This document shows positions 1 through 9,159 of a DNA stretch of 64,000 nt, piece after piece (position 1 is the stretch's first letter; every line of letters begins with the position of its first letter). The position numbers and the translations under genes were made by a program. Below the pieces are notes generated by a model, which saw only the letters and a list, made by a program, of their open reading frames with translations, did not search any database and was not told the DNA's origin. Source of the DNA: Ideonella sp. (GTDB taxonomy: Bacteria; Pseudomonadota; Gammaproteobacteria; Burkholderiales; Burkholderiaceae_C). The stretch covers positions 186,001 to 250,000 of the forward strand of contig NZ_JADJDO010000004.1 in assembly GCF_016702655.1 (NCBI RefSeq), in the 5' to 3' direction.

Positions 1-1
1 C

Positions 2-484
2 GACGCCGAGGTCGAGCTCGCGGCGCTCGCCGACGCCGGCGCGGTGCGCACGCGCCGCGTCGCGCTGGCGGACTTCTTTGCCGGCCCCGGGCGCACGCAG
101 CGCGCCGCCGACGAACTGCTGTGCGCGGTGCGGGTGCCGCTGGCGCCAGCGGGCCAGCGCACGCGCTTCTACAAGGGCGGCACGAGACCGGGGCTGGACA
201 TCTCGACGATCTCGATTGCGCTCGCCGCGCAGCGCAGCAGTGCGGGTGTGCTCGCCGGCGTGCGCATCGCGCTCGGCGCCGTCGGGCCGACGCCGGTGCG
301 CGCGCGTCGCGCCGAAGCCATGCTCGAAGGCCAGGCGCCCGACGCAAACGCGATCGAGCGCGCTGCCGCCTGCGCCGCCGAAAAGGCGACACCGATCGAC
401 GACGTTCGCGCGAGCGCCTGGTACCGGCGCGAACTGGTGCACAACATGACACGAAGGATGCTGACCGATGTCTGCCACCCATGA
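2..484 (+). CDS. FAD-binding subunit of a molybdenum hydroxylase (C-terminal part, 5' end outside window)
   Basis: The open frame enters from the left edge and encodes about 160 residues that match the C-terminal half of the FAD-binding (medium) subunit of the xanthine dehydrogenase family. These include the segment FYKGGTRPGLDISTISIA, the glycine/valine-rich VRIALGAVGPTPVRA, and the terminal WYRRELVHNMTRRML typical of the C-terminal domain. The subunit passes electrons between the 2Fe-2S subunit and the external acceptor. It overlaps the 2Fe-2S gene by 17 nt, so the two are translationally coupled. Because the N-terminus is missing, I cannot see whether it carries the extra 4Fe-4S insertion known from 4-hydroxybenzoyl-CoA reductase beta subunits, which would decide between that enzyme and an ordinary hydroxylase. 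Confidence 0.85.
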   Translation, partial: DAEVELAALADAGAVRTRRVALADFFAGPGRTQRAADELLCAVRVPLAPAGQRTRFYKGGTRPGLDISTISIALAAQRSSAGVLAGVRIALGAVGPTPVRARRAEAMLEGQAPDANAIERAAACAAEKATPIDDVRASAWYRRELVHNMTRRMLTDVCHP

Positions 485-941
485 AATCTCGTTCACGCTG
501 AACGGCATCGCGCGGCACGCGCGCGTCGGCCTCGGCATGAGCGCGCTCACGATGCTGCGCGACGTGTGCGGCCTGACCGGCACCAAGTACGGCTGCGGCG
601 AGGGCGAGTGCGGCGCCTGCACCATCCTCGTCGACGACAAGTCGGTCGCCGCCTGCCTGCAGTTCGCGATCGACTGCGATGGGCGCAGCCTGACGACGAT
701 CGAGGGCCTGGCGAGCGACGCGCGAGCACAGGCGCTCGCGAAGGCCTTCGTCGCCCGCGGCGCGGTGCAGTGCGGCTTCTGCACGCCGGGAATGATGGTG
801 CAGGCGACGCATCTGCTCGCCACCCATCCGCACCCCGACGCCGCCGCGGCACAGCGCGCCATCGAGGGCAACCTGTGCCGTTGCACGGGCTATCAGAAGA
901 TCGTCGAGGCGATCGTCGAAGCGGGAGCACAGCAGCCATGA
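468..941 (+). CDS. 2Fe-2S subunit of a molybdenum hydroxylase (xanthine dehydrogenase family)
   Basis: This 157-residue small subunit carries two [2Fe-2S] clusters that link the molybdenum site to FAD. The N-terminal plant-ferredoxin-type domain has the pattern CGEGECGACTILVDD followed by a fourth Cys in SVAAC. The C-terminal all-helical domain has CGFCTPGMM and CRCTGY. Length and motifs are standard for the family. The start ATG lies inside the end of the FAD subunit gene, and the stop overlaps the ATG of the large subunit by 4 nt (ATGA). The order FAD, FeS, Mo differs from what I recall of the hcr and hba operons, so a 4-hydroxybenzoyl-CoA reductase assignment is only one possibility. The hydroxylated substrate cannot be read from this subunit. 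Confidence 0.92.
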   Translation: MSATHEISFTLNGIARHARVGLGMSALTMLRDVCGLTGTKYGCGEGECGACTILVDDKSVAACLQFAIDCDGRSLTTIEGLASDARAQALAKAFVARGAVQCGFCTPGMMVQATHLLATHPHPDAAAAQRAIEGNLCRCTGYQKIVEAIVEAGAQQP

Positions 942-3334
942 ACGACGTTCTCACCCCCACCCGCAAGCCCGGAACGAGCCTGATCGGGCAGCGCATCCCG
1001 AAGATGGATGCACCCGAGAAGGCGAGCGGCAAGACGCGCTACATCCACGACATCGACGTGCCGGGCCAGCTGCATGCAGCGATCCTGCGCTCGACGCGCG
1101 TGCATGCGCTGATCAAGCGCATCGACGTGACGAAGGCGCGCGCGCTGCCCGGCGTGCACGCAGTGCTGACCGCAGCCGACATCCCCGACCAGCGCCCGAT
1201 CGGCGTCGCCAAGGACCACCTGCCGCTGAAACAGGGCCGGGTGCGCAGCGAGCGCGACGAGATCGCCGCGGTCGCAGCCGACAGCGAGGCGATCGCACAG
1301 GCCGCGCTGGCGCTGATCGAGGTCGAGTACGAGGATCTGCCGGTCGTCGCCGACGCCGAAGCCGCGCTCGCCCCCGGCGCGCCGCTGATCCATCCGCCGA
1401 TCGAGGGCGTCAAGGCCGGCGCACCGGTGGGCATCGCCGGCCGCGCCGACAACGTCGCGATGCGCTTCGACTACGCGCACGGCGACGTTGCCACGGGCGA
1501 ACGCGAAAGCGACTTCGTCTTCGAAGACGCCTTCGAACTGCACTACGTGACGCATTGCTGCATGGGCGTCTCGGGCGTGATCGCCGAGTTCGACGCCAAG
1601 GGCAACCTGCTGCTGCATTCGAACACGCAGGTGCCCTTTCTGCACAAGCGCGAGTTCGCCGAGATCCTGGGCATGGACCCGGGGCGCATCCGCATCATCC
1701 AGCCGCCGATCGGCGGCGGCTTCGGCTCCAAGCTCGATATCTACCCGTTCGAGATCATCTGCGTCTACCTCGCGCGCGCGACCGGGCGGCCGGTCAAGCT
1801 CGTCTTCAGCCGCGAAGAGGAGTTCCTCGCCTCGCCGACGCGCCAGCCGGTGCGCCTCACCTTGCGCTCGGGCTGCACCAAGGACGGCACGCTCACCTTC
1901 CGCAGCGTGCACACGCTGCACGACAACGGCGCCTACACCTCGTGGGGGGCGACGACGCCGTTCGTGATGATGCAGACCTTCTCGTCGCTGTACCGCGTGC
2001 CGCACTGCGATTACCACACGGTGGCGGTTTACTCGAACAACCCCTATGCGGGGTCGTTCCGCGGCTACGGCAACCTGCAGGCGACCTTCGCCGTCGAGGC
2101 GCACATGGACAAGATGGCCGAGGCGGTGGGCATGGACCCGCTCGCGTTCCGGCTCAAGAACGCGCAGGTCGCGGGCGAGGTCACCGGCCAGGGCATGGTG
2201 TTTCGCAGTTGCGGCTTCCAGGACTGCCTCAAGATCGCCGCCGAGCGCAGCGACTTCGTGGCCAAGCATGCCGAGTACGCAGCCCGACGCAACGCGCCGG
2301 GGGCGATCAAGCGCGGCATCGGCATCGCGTCGATGCTGCATGTCGGCGGCGGCGCCAAGATTTATCCGTCCGACGGCTGCGGCACGATCCTCAAGCTCGA
2401 CGACTTCGGCCACGTGACGCTGATCACCGGCGCTTCCGAAATCGGCCAGGGCTCGGAGACCGTGCTCGCGCAGCTCGTCTGCGAGGAGCTCGGGCTGCCG
2501 ATCTCGGCGGTGACGGTGGTCAACAACGACACCGACATCACGCCCTGGGACGTCGGCGTGCACGCGAGCCGCACGACCTTCATCGCCGGCAATTCGGCGA
2601 TCGGCGCGGCGCGCAAGGCCAAGGCCAAGATCCTCGCCGCGGCGGCGGCCAAGTTCGACATCGCCGACCCCGCCGAACTCGACCTCGCCGGCGCGCGCAT
2701 CGTGCGCAAGGTTTCAGGCGAAGTGCTGACCGACCTCGCGCGCTTCCTGCGCGGGCTGCACTTCTCCGACCGCGCCGAGCTCGTGATGACGAGCTTCTAC
2801 TACGAGCCGCCGAGCGTGCATCAGGACAAGGCCTTCAAGGGCGATGTCTCGGCCGCGTACGCCTGGGCGGCGCAGGTCGTCGAGGTCGAGGTCGACACCG
2901 ACACCGGCGTCGTGCGCATGGTCAAGGTCACCGCCGCGCACGACGTCGGCCGCGTGCTCAACCGCCTTGGCATCGAGGGCCAGATCGAGGGCGGCATCGT
3001 GATGGGCCAGGGTTACGCACTGACCGAAAACCTCGTCGTCGAGAACGGCCGCGTGAAGAACCCGAACTTCCGCGACTACAAGCTCGTCACCGCGCCCGAG
3101 ATCCCCGCGATGGACATCTCGTTCATCGAGTCGATGGACGGCGAAGGGCCGCAAGGCGCCAAGGGCGTCGGCGAGGCGCCCGCGATCTGCATCGCCGCCG
3201 CGACCGCGAGCGCCATCGCCAACGCAACCGGCGTGCGCATCACCAGCCTGCCGTTCACGCCCGAGCGCGTCTATCGCGCGCTGCACGGCGCGCTGCCGGC
3301 GTCGCGGCCAACGCCGAGGGTGTCTCAAGGATGA
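938..3334 (+). CDS. Molybdopterin-binding catalytic subunit of a molybdenum hydroxylase
   Basis: This 798-residue large subunit of the xanthine dehydrogenase/aldehyde oxidase family binds the molybdenum cofactor and the substrate. Visible features are the N-terminal entry KMDAPEKASGKTRYIHDI, the cofactor motif IGGGFGSK near residue 265, an RGYGNLQ segment near residue 370, GASEIGQGSETV near residue 500, and the C-terminal GAKGVGEAPAI that contains the conserved glutamate (GVGE) needed for base catalysis. The start is fixed by the ATGA overlap with the preceding gene. The family hydroxylates aromatic or N-heteroaromatic rings, or in the 4-hydroxybenzoyl-CoA reductase branch removes a phenolic hydroxyl. 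Context with CoA-transferase, beta-oxidation and arylpyruvate oxidoreductase genes favours an anaerobic aromatic or heteroaromatic acid pathway, but the exact substrate is unknown. Confidence 0.92.
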   Translation: MNDVLTPTRKPGTSLIGQRIPKMDAPEKASGKTRYIHDIDVPGQLHAAILRSTRVHALIKRIDVTKARALPGVHAVLTAADIPDQRPIGVAKDHLPLKQGRVRSERDEIAAVAADSEAIAQAALALIEVEYEDLPVVADAEAALAPGAPLIHPPIEGVKAGAPVGIAGRADNVAMRFDYAHGDVATGERESDFVFEDAFELHYVTHCCMGVSGVIAEFDAKGNLLLHSNTQVPFLHKREFAEILGMDPGRIRIIQPPIGGGFGSKLDIYPFEIICVYLARATGRPVKLVFSREEEFLASPTRQPVRLTLRSGCTKDGTLTFRSVHTLHDNGAYTSWGATTPFVMMQTFSSLYRVPHCDYHTVAVYSNNPYAGSFRGYGNLQATFAVEAHMDKMAEAVGMDPLAFRLKNAQVAGEVTGQGMVFRSCGFQDCLKIAAERSDFVAKHAEYAARRNAPGAIKRGIGIASMLHVGGGAKIYPSDGCGTILKLDDFGHVTLITGASEIGQGSETVLAQLVCEELGLPISAVTVVNNDTDITPWDVGVHASRTTFIAGNSAIGAARKAKAKILAAAAAKFDIADPAELDLAGARIVRKVSGEVLTDLARFLRGLHFSDRAELVMTSFYYEPPSVHQDKAFKGDVSAAYAWAAQVVEVEVDTDTGVVRMVKVTAAHDVGRVLNRLGIEGQIEGGIVMGQGYALTENLVVENGRVKNPNFRDYKLVTAPEIPAMDISFIESMDGEGPQGAKGVGEAPAICIAAATASAIANATGVRITSLPFTPERVYRALHGALPASRPTPRVSQG

Positions 3335-3378
3335 AGCTCAGTCCGCCCGAGTCTTCGTTCTTGCCGACGCTTGGGCGT

Positions 3379-3609
3379 CGCGCCAGGCGCTGCCCGCCGG
3401 GGGCTCATACTGGGTCGGTCGGCGCTGCGCGCCGACTGCGCTGTGGTACTCGGCCCGGGGTCGCGTCGCAGAACTCGCTGCGTTCGCTGCGCTCACTCCG
3501 CTCAAACAACTGCGACGAGTCAGATGACGAAGCGCGCTGCGCGCGCCGACCCCGGGCCTGCGTTCCTCGCCGCCCCACAAATCGCCCCCGGCGGGCAGCG
3601 CCTGGCGCG
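3379..3609. repeat. Long palindromic repeat unit 1 in a gene-free gap
   Basis: The 589-bp gap 3335-3923 holds no convincing gene. Its left half is bounded by a perfect 26-bp inverted repeat: the arm at 3379-3404 is the exact reverse complement of 3584-3609. The interior contains the GC-skewed string CTGCGTTCGCTGCGCTCACT and further partially self-complementary segments. The interior also recurs in reverse complement inside the neighbouring unit (about 3470-3530 against 3740-3795). The architecture resembles a non-coding palindromic element (REP/MITE-like), not protein-coding DNA. Confidence 0.8.
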
Positions 3610-3653
3610 ATGCCGCGGCGGCGCGACTTGGGACACTCGCCACCACCGGTTCA

Positions 3654-3890
3654 GCAAAGGCGGGTCCGGGCAGGCTGGGGCGCGCCTGGGAGGCGCCGAG
3701 CAGCACAGGGCTCGTGGCCGCGCGCGCAGCGCGCATCGTTGACTGACTCGGCGCAACTGTTTGAACGGAGTGAGCGCAGCGAACGCAGTGAGTTTTGCGC
3801 CGGGCCACGAGACCGAGCAGCGCAGGGGAGTCGGCGCGCAGCGCCGGCCGCCTCCGTGAAGCGCCCCAGCCTGCCCGGACCCGCCTTTGC
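3654..3890. repeat. Long palindromic repeat unit 2, inverted relative to unit 1
   Basis: This unit is bounded by a perfect 30-bp inverted repeat: 3654-3683 is the exact reverse complement of 3861-3890. Its interior (GAACGGAGTGAGCGCAGCGA and flanks) is a diverged reverse-complement copy of the interior of the unit at 3379-3609, so two related elements sit head to head. The unit ends 33 bp before the CoA-transferase start and may attenuate or separate transcription between the molybdenum hydroxylase genes and the rest of the cluster. That role is inference. Confidence 0.8.
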
Positions 3891-3923
3891 CGCGCTGGCG
3901 CGCCATCCACTGGAGCACGCGCA

Positions 3924-5114
3924 GTGAAGCCCCGTACCGTGCTGTCGATGGAGCAGGCGCTCTCGCTGCCCTATGCGACGCTGCGCTTCGCCCAGCTCGG
4001 CTGGCGCGTGATCCGCATCGAGGCCACGCCATCGGGCGAAGGGCTGCCCGGAGACCCGAACCGCTACATCGGCTCGCGTGTCGCCGACGAGGACAGGCGC
4101 AGCTACTTCGTCGCGCCCAACGTCGGCAAGGAGGCGATCGCGCTGAATCTCAAGGACGAGCGCGGGCACGCCCTGCTGCAGCGCCTGATCGAGGCGCTCG
4201 ACGTCGACGTCTTTTGCTGCAACACCGTGCCGTCGCGCTACAAGGCGCTCGGCATCGACGCCGCTACGCTGCGCGCCGCGCGGCCGGAGCTGATCTGGGC
4301 CGGCATCTCGGCGATGGGGCCGGAGTACCCGAACGCGCCCGGCTACGACCCGGTGCTGCAGGCCATGGCCGGCTACATGGAGGTGACCGGCGACCCGAAC
4401 GGCCCGCCGATGCTGACCGGCATTCCGGTCATCGACCTCAAGGCCGGCGACGAGCTCTACGCCAACGTGATGCGCGCGCTACTCGAGCGTTACGAGACCG
4501 GCGCCGGCGCCGAGATCCACGTCTCGATGTTGCAGGCCGCGGCGTCGTGGCTGATCACGGTCCTGCCGCTGGTGGACTTCGGCTGCGGCTCGTCCGAGAT
4601 CACGCGCGCCGGCAACGAGCACCGCAAGTTCATCCCGACCAATGTCTATCCGGCGCGCGACGGCTTCATCTACCTTGCCATCGGCAGCGACGTGCAGTGG
4701 CGGCGCCTGACCTCGACCGCGATCTTCGCGCCAGTCGCCAACGAAGTGCGCAAGACCAACGAGGGCCGGCACGCCGAGCGCGAGGCCATCCACCGCGACA
4801 TGGCCGCCGTGACCGCGCAGCACGCTGCTGACACGCTGCTCGCCGAGCTGCGCGGTGCCACCATTCCCTGCACGCGCATCCTCGATATCCCCCAGGTGCG
4901 CGAGCTGCCGGCAGTGGCGAGCCGCCTGACGCGCACCACGCTGCCCGACGGGCGCGAAATCCACATGCAGCCGATGGCGGTCGACGTGGCCGGCGCGCGC
5001 ACCGAGCTCGGCTTCGCGCCCCGGTACGGCCAGCACACGCGCGCGCTGCTCGCCGAGGCCGGCCTGGCCGCTGCCGATGTGCAGGCCCTGCACGATGCAG
5101 GCGTCGTCGCCTGA
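3924..5114 (+). CDS. Class III (CaiB/BaiF/Frc-type) CoA-transferase
   Basis: This protein of about 396 residues belongs to the class III CoA-transferases, which move CoA between carboxylic acids through an aspartyl-CoA thioester. The family pattern GYDPVLQAMAGYMEVTG is followed by PVIDLKAGDELYANV, whose Asp lines up with the catalytic aspartate of formyl-CoA transferase. I chose the GTG at 3924 because the codons upstream run through palindromic repeat DNA; an ATG at 3948 is the alternative. The C-terminal third (HAADTLLAELRGATIPCTRI) is typical. It probably activates the acid produced or imported by the neighbouring gene products, using a CoA-ester intermediate of the same pathway as donor. 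The substrate is not predictable. Confidence 0.9.
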   Translation: MKPRTVLSMEQALSLPYATLRFAQLGWRVIRIEATPSGEGLPGDPNRYIGSRVADEDRRSYFVAPNVGKEAIALNLKDERGHALLQRLIEALDVDVFCCNTVPSRYKALGIDAATLRAARPELIWAGISAMGPEYPNAPGYDPVLQAMAGYMEVTGDPNGPPMLTGIPVIDLKAGDELYANVMRALLERYETGAGAEIHVSMLQAAASWLITVLPLVDFGCGSSEITRAGNEHRKFIPTNVYPARDGFIYLAIGSDVQWRRLTSTAIFAPVANEVRKTNEGRHAEREAIHRDMAAVTAQHAADTLLAELRGATIPCTRILDIPQVRELPAVASRLTRTTLPDGREIHMQPMAVDVAGARTELGFAPRYGQHTRALLAEAGLAAADVQALHDAGVVA

Positions 5115-5174
5115 GAGCGTTCCCGTTTCGCACCGAACTCTGCCCCGTCCACCCACCGATCCACAGGAGACACC

Positions 5175-6314
5175 ATGCGCCAATTCCGCCCTGCCGTCAT
5201 CGCCCTCGCCGCCCTGCTTGCCGCTGCCGCGGCGCAGGCCGAGATCACCATCGGCGTCTCGCTCGGCACGACCGGGCCGGGCGCGTCGCTCGGCGTGCCG
5301 TACAAGAACGGCTTCCAGCTCGCGCCCAAGACGCTCGGCGGCGAGCCGGTGCGCTACATCATCCTCGACGACGAGTCCAAGCCCGACAACGCGGCCAAGA
5401 ACGCGCGCAAGTTCGTCACCGAAGACAAGGTCGACGCGCTGATGGGCTCGACCGGCGTGCCGTCGGCGCTGGCGATGACGCAGGTCGCCACCGAAGCCAA
5501 GACGCCGCTGATCGCGCTGACACCGCTGCCGCCGCTGCAACCCGACCGCGCGCCGTGGACCTTCGTCGTGCCGCAGCCGACCGAGCTGATGATGAGCGCC
5601 GTCGTCACGCACATGAAGGGCAAGGGCGTGAAGACGGTCGCCTTCATCGGCTTCTCCGACGCCTGGGGTGACCTCGTCTACAACGCGATCAGCTCGCTCT
5701 CGGCGAACGGCGGCTACAAGATCGTGACCAACGAGCGCTTCGCGCGCGCCGACACCAGCGTCACCGGCCAGGTGCTCAAGATCACGGCCGCCGCGCCCGA
5801 CGCGGTCGTCGTCGGTGGCTCGGGGTCGCCGGCCGCGACGCCGCAGATCGCGCTCGTCGACCAGGGCTACAAGGGGCCGATCTATCACAACCACGGCACC
5901 GTCAACCTGCCCTTCATCCAGACCGGCAAGAAAGCCGCCGAGGGTGCGATCGCGCCCACCGGCGCGCTGATCGTCGCCGAGGAGCTGCCGGCAGACTTCC
6001 CGACCAAGGCCGTGTCGCTCGACTTTGTCAAGCGCTACGAGGCTGCGTTCGGCGCCGGAACGCGCAACGCCTTCTCGGGCTACACCTACGACGGCGTGCT
6101 GCTGCTCGACGCCGCGGCCGGGGTCGCGATCAAGAAGGCCAAGCCCGGCACGCCCGAGTTCCGCGCCGCGCTGCGCGACGCGCTCGAGAACCTGAAGAAC
6201 GTGGTCGGCACCCACGGCGTCTACAACATGACGCCCGCCAACCACAACGGCCTCGACGAGCGTGCGCGTGTGCTGGTGCAGGTGACCAACGGCGAGTGGA
6301 GGCTGCTGAAGTAG
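5175..6314 (+). CDS. ABC transporter periplasmic ligand-binding protein (LivK type)
   Basis: This 379-residue periplasmic binding protein of the branched-chain-amino-acid/aromatic-acid family (type I fold, Peripla_BP_6) has a cleavable signal peptide of about 22 residues ending AAAAAQA. Mature motifs include ITIGVSLGTTGPGASLGV at the start, DDESKPDNAAKNARKFV and FSGYTYDGVLLLDAA. An AGGAG ribosome binding site lies just upstream (CACAGGAGACACC). The gene sits 60 nt after the CoA-transferase and 32 nt before the first permease, so it is part of one transport operon. In aromatic-degrading betaproteobacteria such HAAT transporters take up aryl acids; the ligand here is inferred to be the pathway substrate. 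Confidence 0.93.
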   Translation: MRQFRPAVIALAALLAAAAAQAEITIGVSLGTTGPGASLGVPYKNGFQLAPKTLGGEPVRYIILDDESKPDNAAKNARKFVTEDKVDALMGSTGVPSALAMTQVATEAKTPLIALTPLPPLQPDRAPWTFVVPQPTELMMSAVVTHMKGKGVKTVAFIGFSDAWGDLVYNAISSLSANGGYKIVTNERFARADTSVTGQVLKITAAAPDAVVVGGSGSPAATPQIALVDQGYKGPIYHNHGTVNLPFIQTGKKAAEGAIAPTGALIVAEELPADFPTKAVSLDFVKRYEAAFGAGTRNAFSGYTYDGVLLLDAAAGVAIKKAKPGTPEFRAALRDALENLKNVVGTHGVYNMTPANHNGLDERARVLVQVTNGEWRLLK

Positions 6315-6346
6315 GCATCGCCGGCGCAGCGGCCTGAAGCGGCGAC

Positions 6347-7393
6347 ATGACGACCAATATCGCGCTCTGGCTGCTGCAGGACGGCGCGACCACGGGCGCG
6401 ATCTACGCGCTGCTCGCGCTCGCGCTGCTGCTCGTGTTCGCGGTCACGCGCATCATCTTCGTGCCGCAGGGTGACTTCATCTCCTACGCCGCGCTGACCT
6501 TGGCCACGCTTCAACTGGGGCAACTGCCGGGCACGGTATGGCTGCTCGCCGGCGGCGCCGCGATCGTCACCGCGACCGAGGTCGCGGGTGCCCTGCGCGC
6601 ACGCACGCCGGGGCGGCTGCCGCGCATCGTCGCGCTCGACCTCGGCCTGCCGCTGGCGATCGTCGCGCTCGCCGCCTGGGCCGCCCCGCGCAAGCTCGAC
6701 ATGGCCTGGCAGCTCGCGCTGGCGCTGGCGATCGTGATCCCGCTCGGGCCGATGGTGTACCGCATCGCATATCGGCCGCTGGCCAATGCGTCGGTGCTGG
6801 TGCTGTTCATCGTGTCGATGGCGGTGCACTACATCCTGACCGGTCTCGCGCTCGTGATCTTCGGCGGCGAGGGGCTGCGCGCGAACGCGATCTCGAGCGA
6901 GCGCTTCGACCTCGGCGTGCTGCGCCTGCCGGCGCAGAGCCTGTGGGTGGTCGGCGCGAGCCTCGTGTGCATGACGGCGCTGTGGCTCTTCTTCGAGCGC
7001 ACGCTGTACGGCAAGGCGCTGCGCGCGACGGCGATGAACCGCATCGGCGCGCGCCTCGTGGGCATCCCGACCGCGCTCGCCGGCAGCCTCGCGTTCGCTC
7101 TCGCGGCGGCGATCGGTGCGGTGTCGGGCGTGCTCGTCGCGCCGATCACGACCGTCTACTACGACACCGGGCTGATGATCGGCCTGAAGGGTTTCGTCGG
7201 CGCCATCCTCGGCGGCATGGGCAGCTACCCGCTCGCGGCGCTCGGCGCGCTCGCGGTCGGCCTGCTCGAAGCGTTCGCGTCGTTCTGGGCCAGCACCTAC
7301 AAGGAGACAATCGTCTTCACTTTCATCATCCCGGTGCTGCTGTGGCGCTCGCTCGTATCGCGCCATCCGGTGGTCGAGGACGAGGAGGAGTGA
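6347..7393 (+). CDS. ABC transporter permease, LivH type
   Basis: This 348-residue integral inner-membrane permease has many hydrophobic segments, starting with NIALWLLQDGATTGAIYALL, and is the first of the two permease halves of a HAAT-family importer. The family signature near residue 220, LYGKALRATAMNRIGARLVG, is the cytoplasmic coupling loop that contacts the ATPases. A stretch GLMIGLKGFVGAILGGMGSY near residue 270 is also diagnostic. The stop codon shares one base with the ATG of the next gene (TGATG), which implies translational coupling. The protein is somewhat longer than typical LivH proteins (about 290-310 residues) because of additional residues around positions 60-140. Confidence 0.92.
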   Translation: MTTNIALWLLQDGATTGAIYALLALALLLVFAVTRIIFVPQGDFISYAALTLATLQLGQLPGTVWLLAGGAAIVTATEVAGALRARTPGRLPRIVALDLGLPLAIVALAAWAAPRKLDMAWQLALALAIVIPLGPMVYRIAYRPLANASVLVLFIVSMAVHYILTGLALVIFGGEGLRANAISSERFDLGVLRLPAQSLWVVGASLVCMTALWLFFERTLYGKALRATAMNRIGARLVGIPTALAGSLAFALAAAIGAVSGVLVAPITTVYYDTGLMIGLKGFVGAILGGMGSYPLAALGALAVGLLEAFASFWASTYKETIVFTFIIPVLLWRSLVSRHPVVEDEEE

Positions 7394-9159
7394 TGCTGCG
7401 CCCGGTGGCAGTCGTCGCGATCGCGCTTGCGGTGCTCGTCGCGGCGCCGCTGGCGCTGCCCGAGTTCTACGTCACGCTGCTCGACTACATCGGCCTGGCG
7501 ACGCTGGTCGTGCTCGGCCTCGTGGTGATGACCGGCGTCGCGGGCATCGTCTCGTTCGGCCAGCAGGCCTTCGTCGGCATCGCGGCCTACGCGACCGCGG
7601 TGCTGACGACGCAGGCCGGCTGGTCGCCCTGGGCCGGCCTCGTGGCCTGCCTCGCGCTCGTCGCCGCGGCGGCGCTGCTGCTGGGCGCGGTCACGCTGCG
7701 CCTGTCGGGGCATTACCTGTCGATCGCGACCATCGCCTGGGGGATTGCGATCTACTTCCTGTTCGGCAACCTGCCGCTGCTCGGCCAGTACAGCGGCATC
7801 GACAACCTGCCCGCGGTCAGCGTCGCGGGCATCGCGTTCGACACCGGGCGCAAGTCCTTCGTGCTCATCTGGGCCTTCGCCGCGGCAGCGATCGTCGCCG
7901 CGCACAACCTGCTCGACTCGCGCAGCGGGCGCGCGATCCGCGCGCTGCGCTTTCGCAGCGTGATGGCCGAGAGCTGCGGCGTCGACACCGGGCGGCTCAA
8001 GCTCATCGTCTTCGTCTATGCGGCGCTGCTGGCCGGCCTCGCGGGCTGGCTGCATGCGCACTACCTGCGCTTCGTCAGCCCGCATGCCTTCGGCGTCAAC
8101 GCCGGCATCGACTACCTGTTCATGGCCGTGATCGGCGGCGCGGCGCAGGTCTGGGGCGCGGTGGTCGGCGCGGCGATCATGACCGTGCTCAAGGAGTGGC
8201 TCAAGGACTTGCTGCCGCACCTGTTCTCGGCCACCGGCAACTACGAGATCATCGTCTTCGGCGCACTGATGCTGCTGCTGCTGCACCGCACGCGCGACGG
8301 CATCGCGCCGGCGCTGCTGCGCTGGCTGCCGGCGCGGCAAGCCCCGCCGCCACCGCCGGCCGCTGCGCCCGTGCCGCCCCGCCGCGCGCGCCCGGCGCCG
8401 GGCGCGCCGCTGCTGCAGGTGCAGGGCCTGCACAAGCGCTTCGGCGGGCTGGTCGCGGTCAAGGACTTGTCGTTCGACATCACTGCAGGCGAGATCCTGG
8501 GCCTGATCGGCCCCAACGGCGCCGGCAAGAGTACCGTCTTCAACCTCGTCAGCGGCACCCTGCCCGCGAGCGCCGGCAGGGTCGCGCTGCAGGGCGAGCG
8601 CATCGAAGGCCGGCCCGCGCGCGCGATCGCGCGCCGCGGGCTGGCGCGCAGCTTCCAGCATGTCAACCTGGTGTCGCGCATGAGCGTGCTCGAGAACGTC
8701 GCCCTCGGCGCGTATCTGCGCGGCCGCAAGGGCACGCTGGCAGCGATGCTGCGCCTGGATCGCACCGAAGAGGCCAGCCTGCTCGCCGAAGCTGCGCGCC
8801 AGATCGAGCGCGTCGGCCTCGCGGCGCAGATGCACGCGCCGGCGGGCAGCCTGCCGCTCGGTCAGCAGCGCATCGTCGAGATCGCGCGCGGCCTCGCCGC
8901 CGACCCGCTGCTGCTGATGCTCGACGAGCCCGCCGCCGGGCTGCGCTATGGCGAGAAGCAGGCCCTGGCCGCGCTGCTGCGCCAGTTGCGCGCCGAGGGG
9001 CTGGCGATCCTGCTCGTCGAGCACGACATGGAGTTCGTGATGGGCCTCGTCGATCGCCTCGTCGTGATGGACTTCGGCGAGAAGATCAGCGAAGGGCAGC
9101 CGGCGCAGATCCAGCGCGACCCGGCCGTGATCGAGGCCTATCTCGGGGGCGTGGTGTGA
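7393..9159 (+). CDS. Fused ABC permease (LivM) and ATPase (LivG)
   Basis: This 588-residue fusion joins two components of a branched-chain-type importer that are usually separate. Residues 1-315 are a LivM permease with about eight to ten membrane segments and the motif GIVSFGQQAFVGIAAY. A proline-rich linker (QAPPPPPAAAPVPPRRARPA) follows at about residues 316-336. Residues about 340-588 are a LivG ATPase with Walker A GPNGAGKST, a degenerate signature LPLGQQRIVEIARGL and Walker B LLLMLDEPAAG. There is no internal stop or frameshift, so the fusion looks genuine; LivM-LivG fusions are known in this transporter family. It is translationally coupled to LivH upstream and overlaps LivF by 4 nt downstream. 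Confidence 0.93.
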   Translation: MLRPVAVVAIALAVLVAAPLALPEFYVTLLDYIGLATLVVLGLVVMTGVAGIVSFGQQAFVGIAAYATAVLTTQAGWSPWAGLVACLALVAAAALLLGAVTLRLSGHYLSIATIAWGIAIYFLFGNLPLLGQYSGIDNLPAVSVAGIAFDTGRKSFVLIWAFAAAAIVAAHNLLDSRSGRAIRALRFRSVMAESCGVDTGRLKLIVFVYAALLAGLAGWLHAHYLRFVSPHAFGVNAGIDYLFMAVIGGAAQVWGAVVGAAIMTVLKEWLKDLLPHLFSATGNYEIIVFGALMLLLLHRTRDGIAPALLRWLPARQAPPPPPAAAPVPPRRARPAPGAPLLQVQGLHKRFGGLVAVKDLSFDITAGEILGLIGPNGAGKSTVFNLVSGTLPASAGRVALQGERIEGRPARAIARRGLARSFQHVNLVSRMSVLENVALGAYLRGRKGTLAAMLRLDRTEEASLLAEAARQIERVGLAAQMHAPAGSLPLGQQRIVEIARGLAADPLLLMLDEPAAGLRYGEKQALAALLRQLRAEGLAILLVEHDMEFVMGLVDRLVVMDFGEKISEGQPAQIQRDPAVIEAYLGGVV

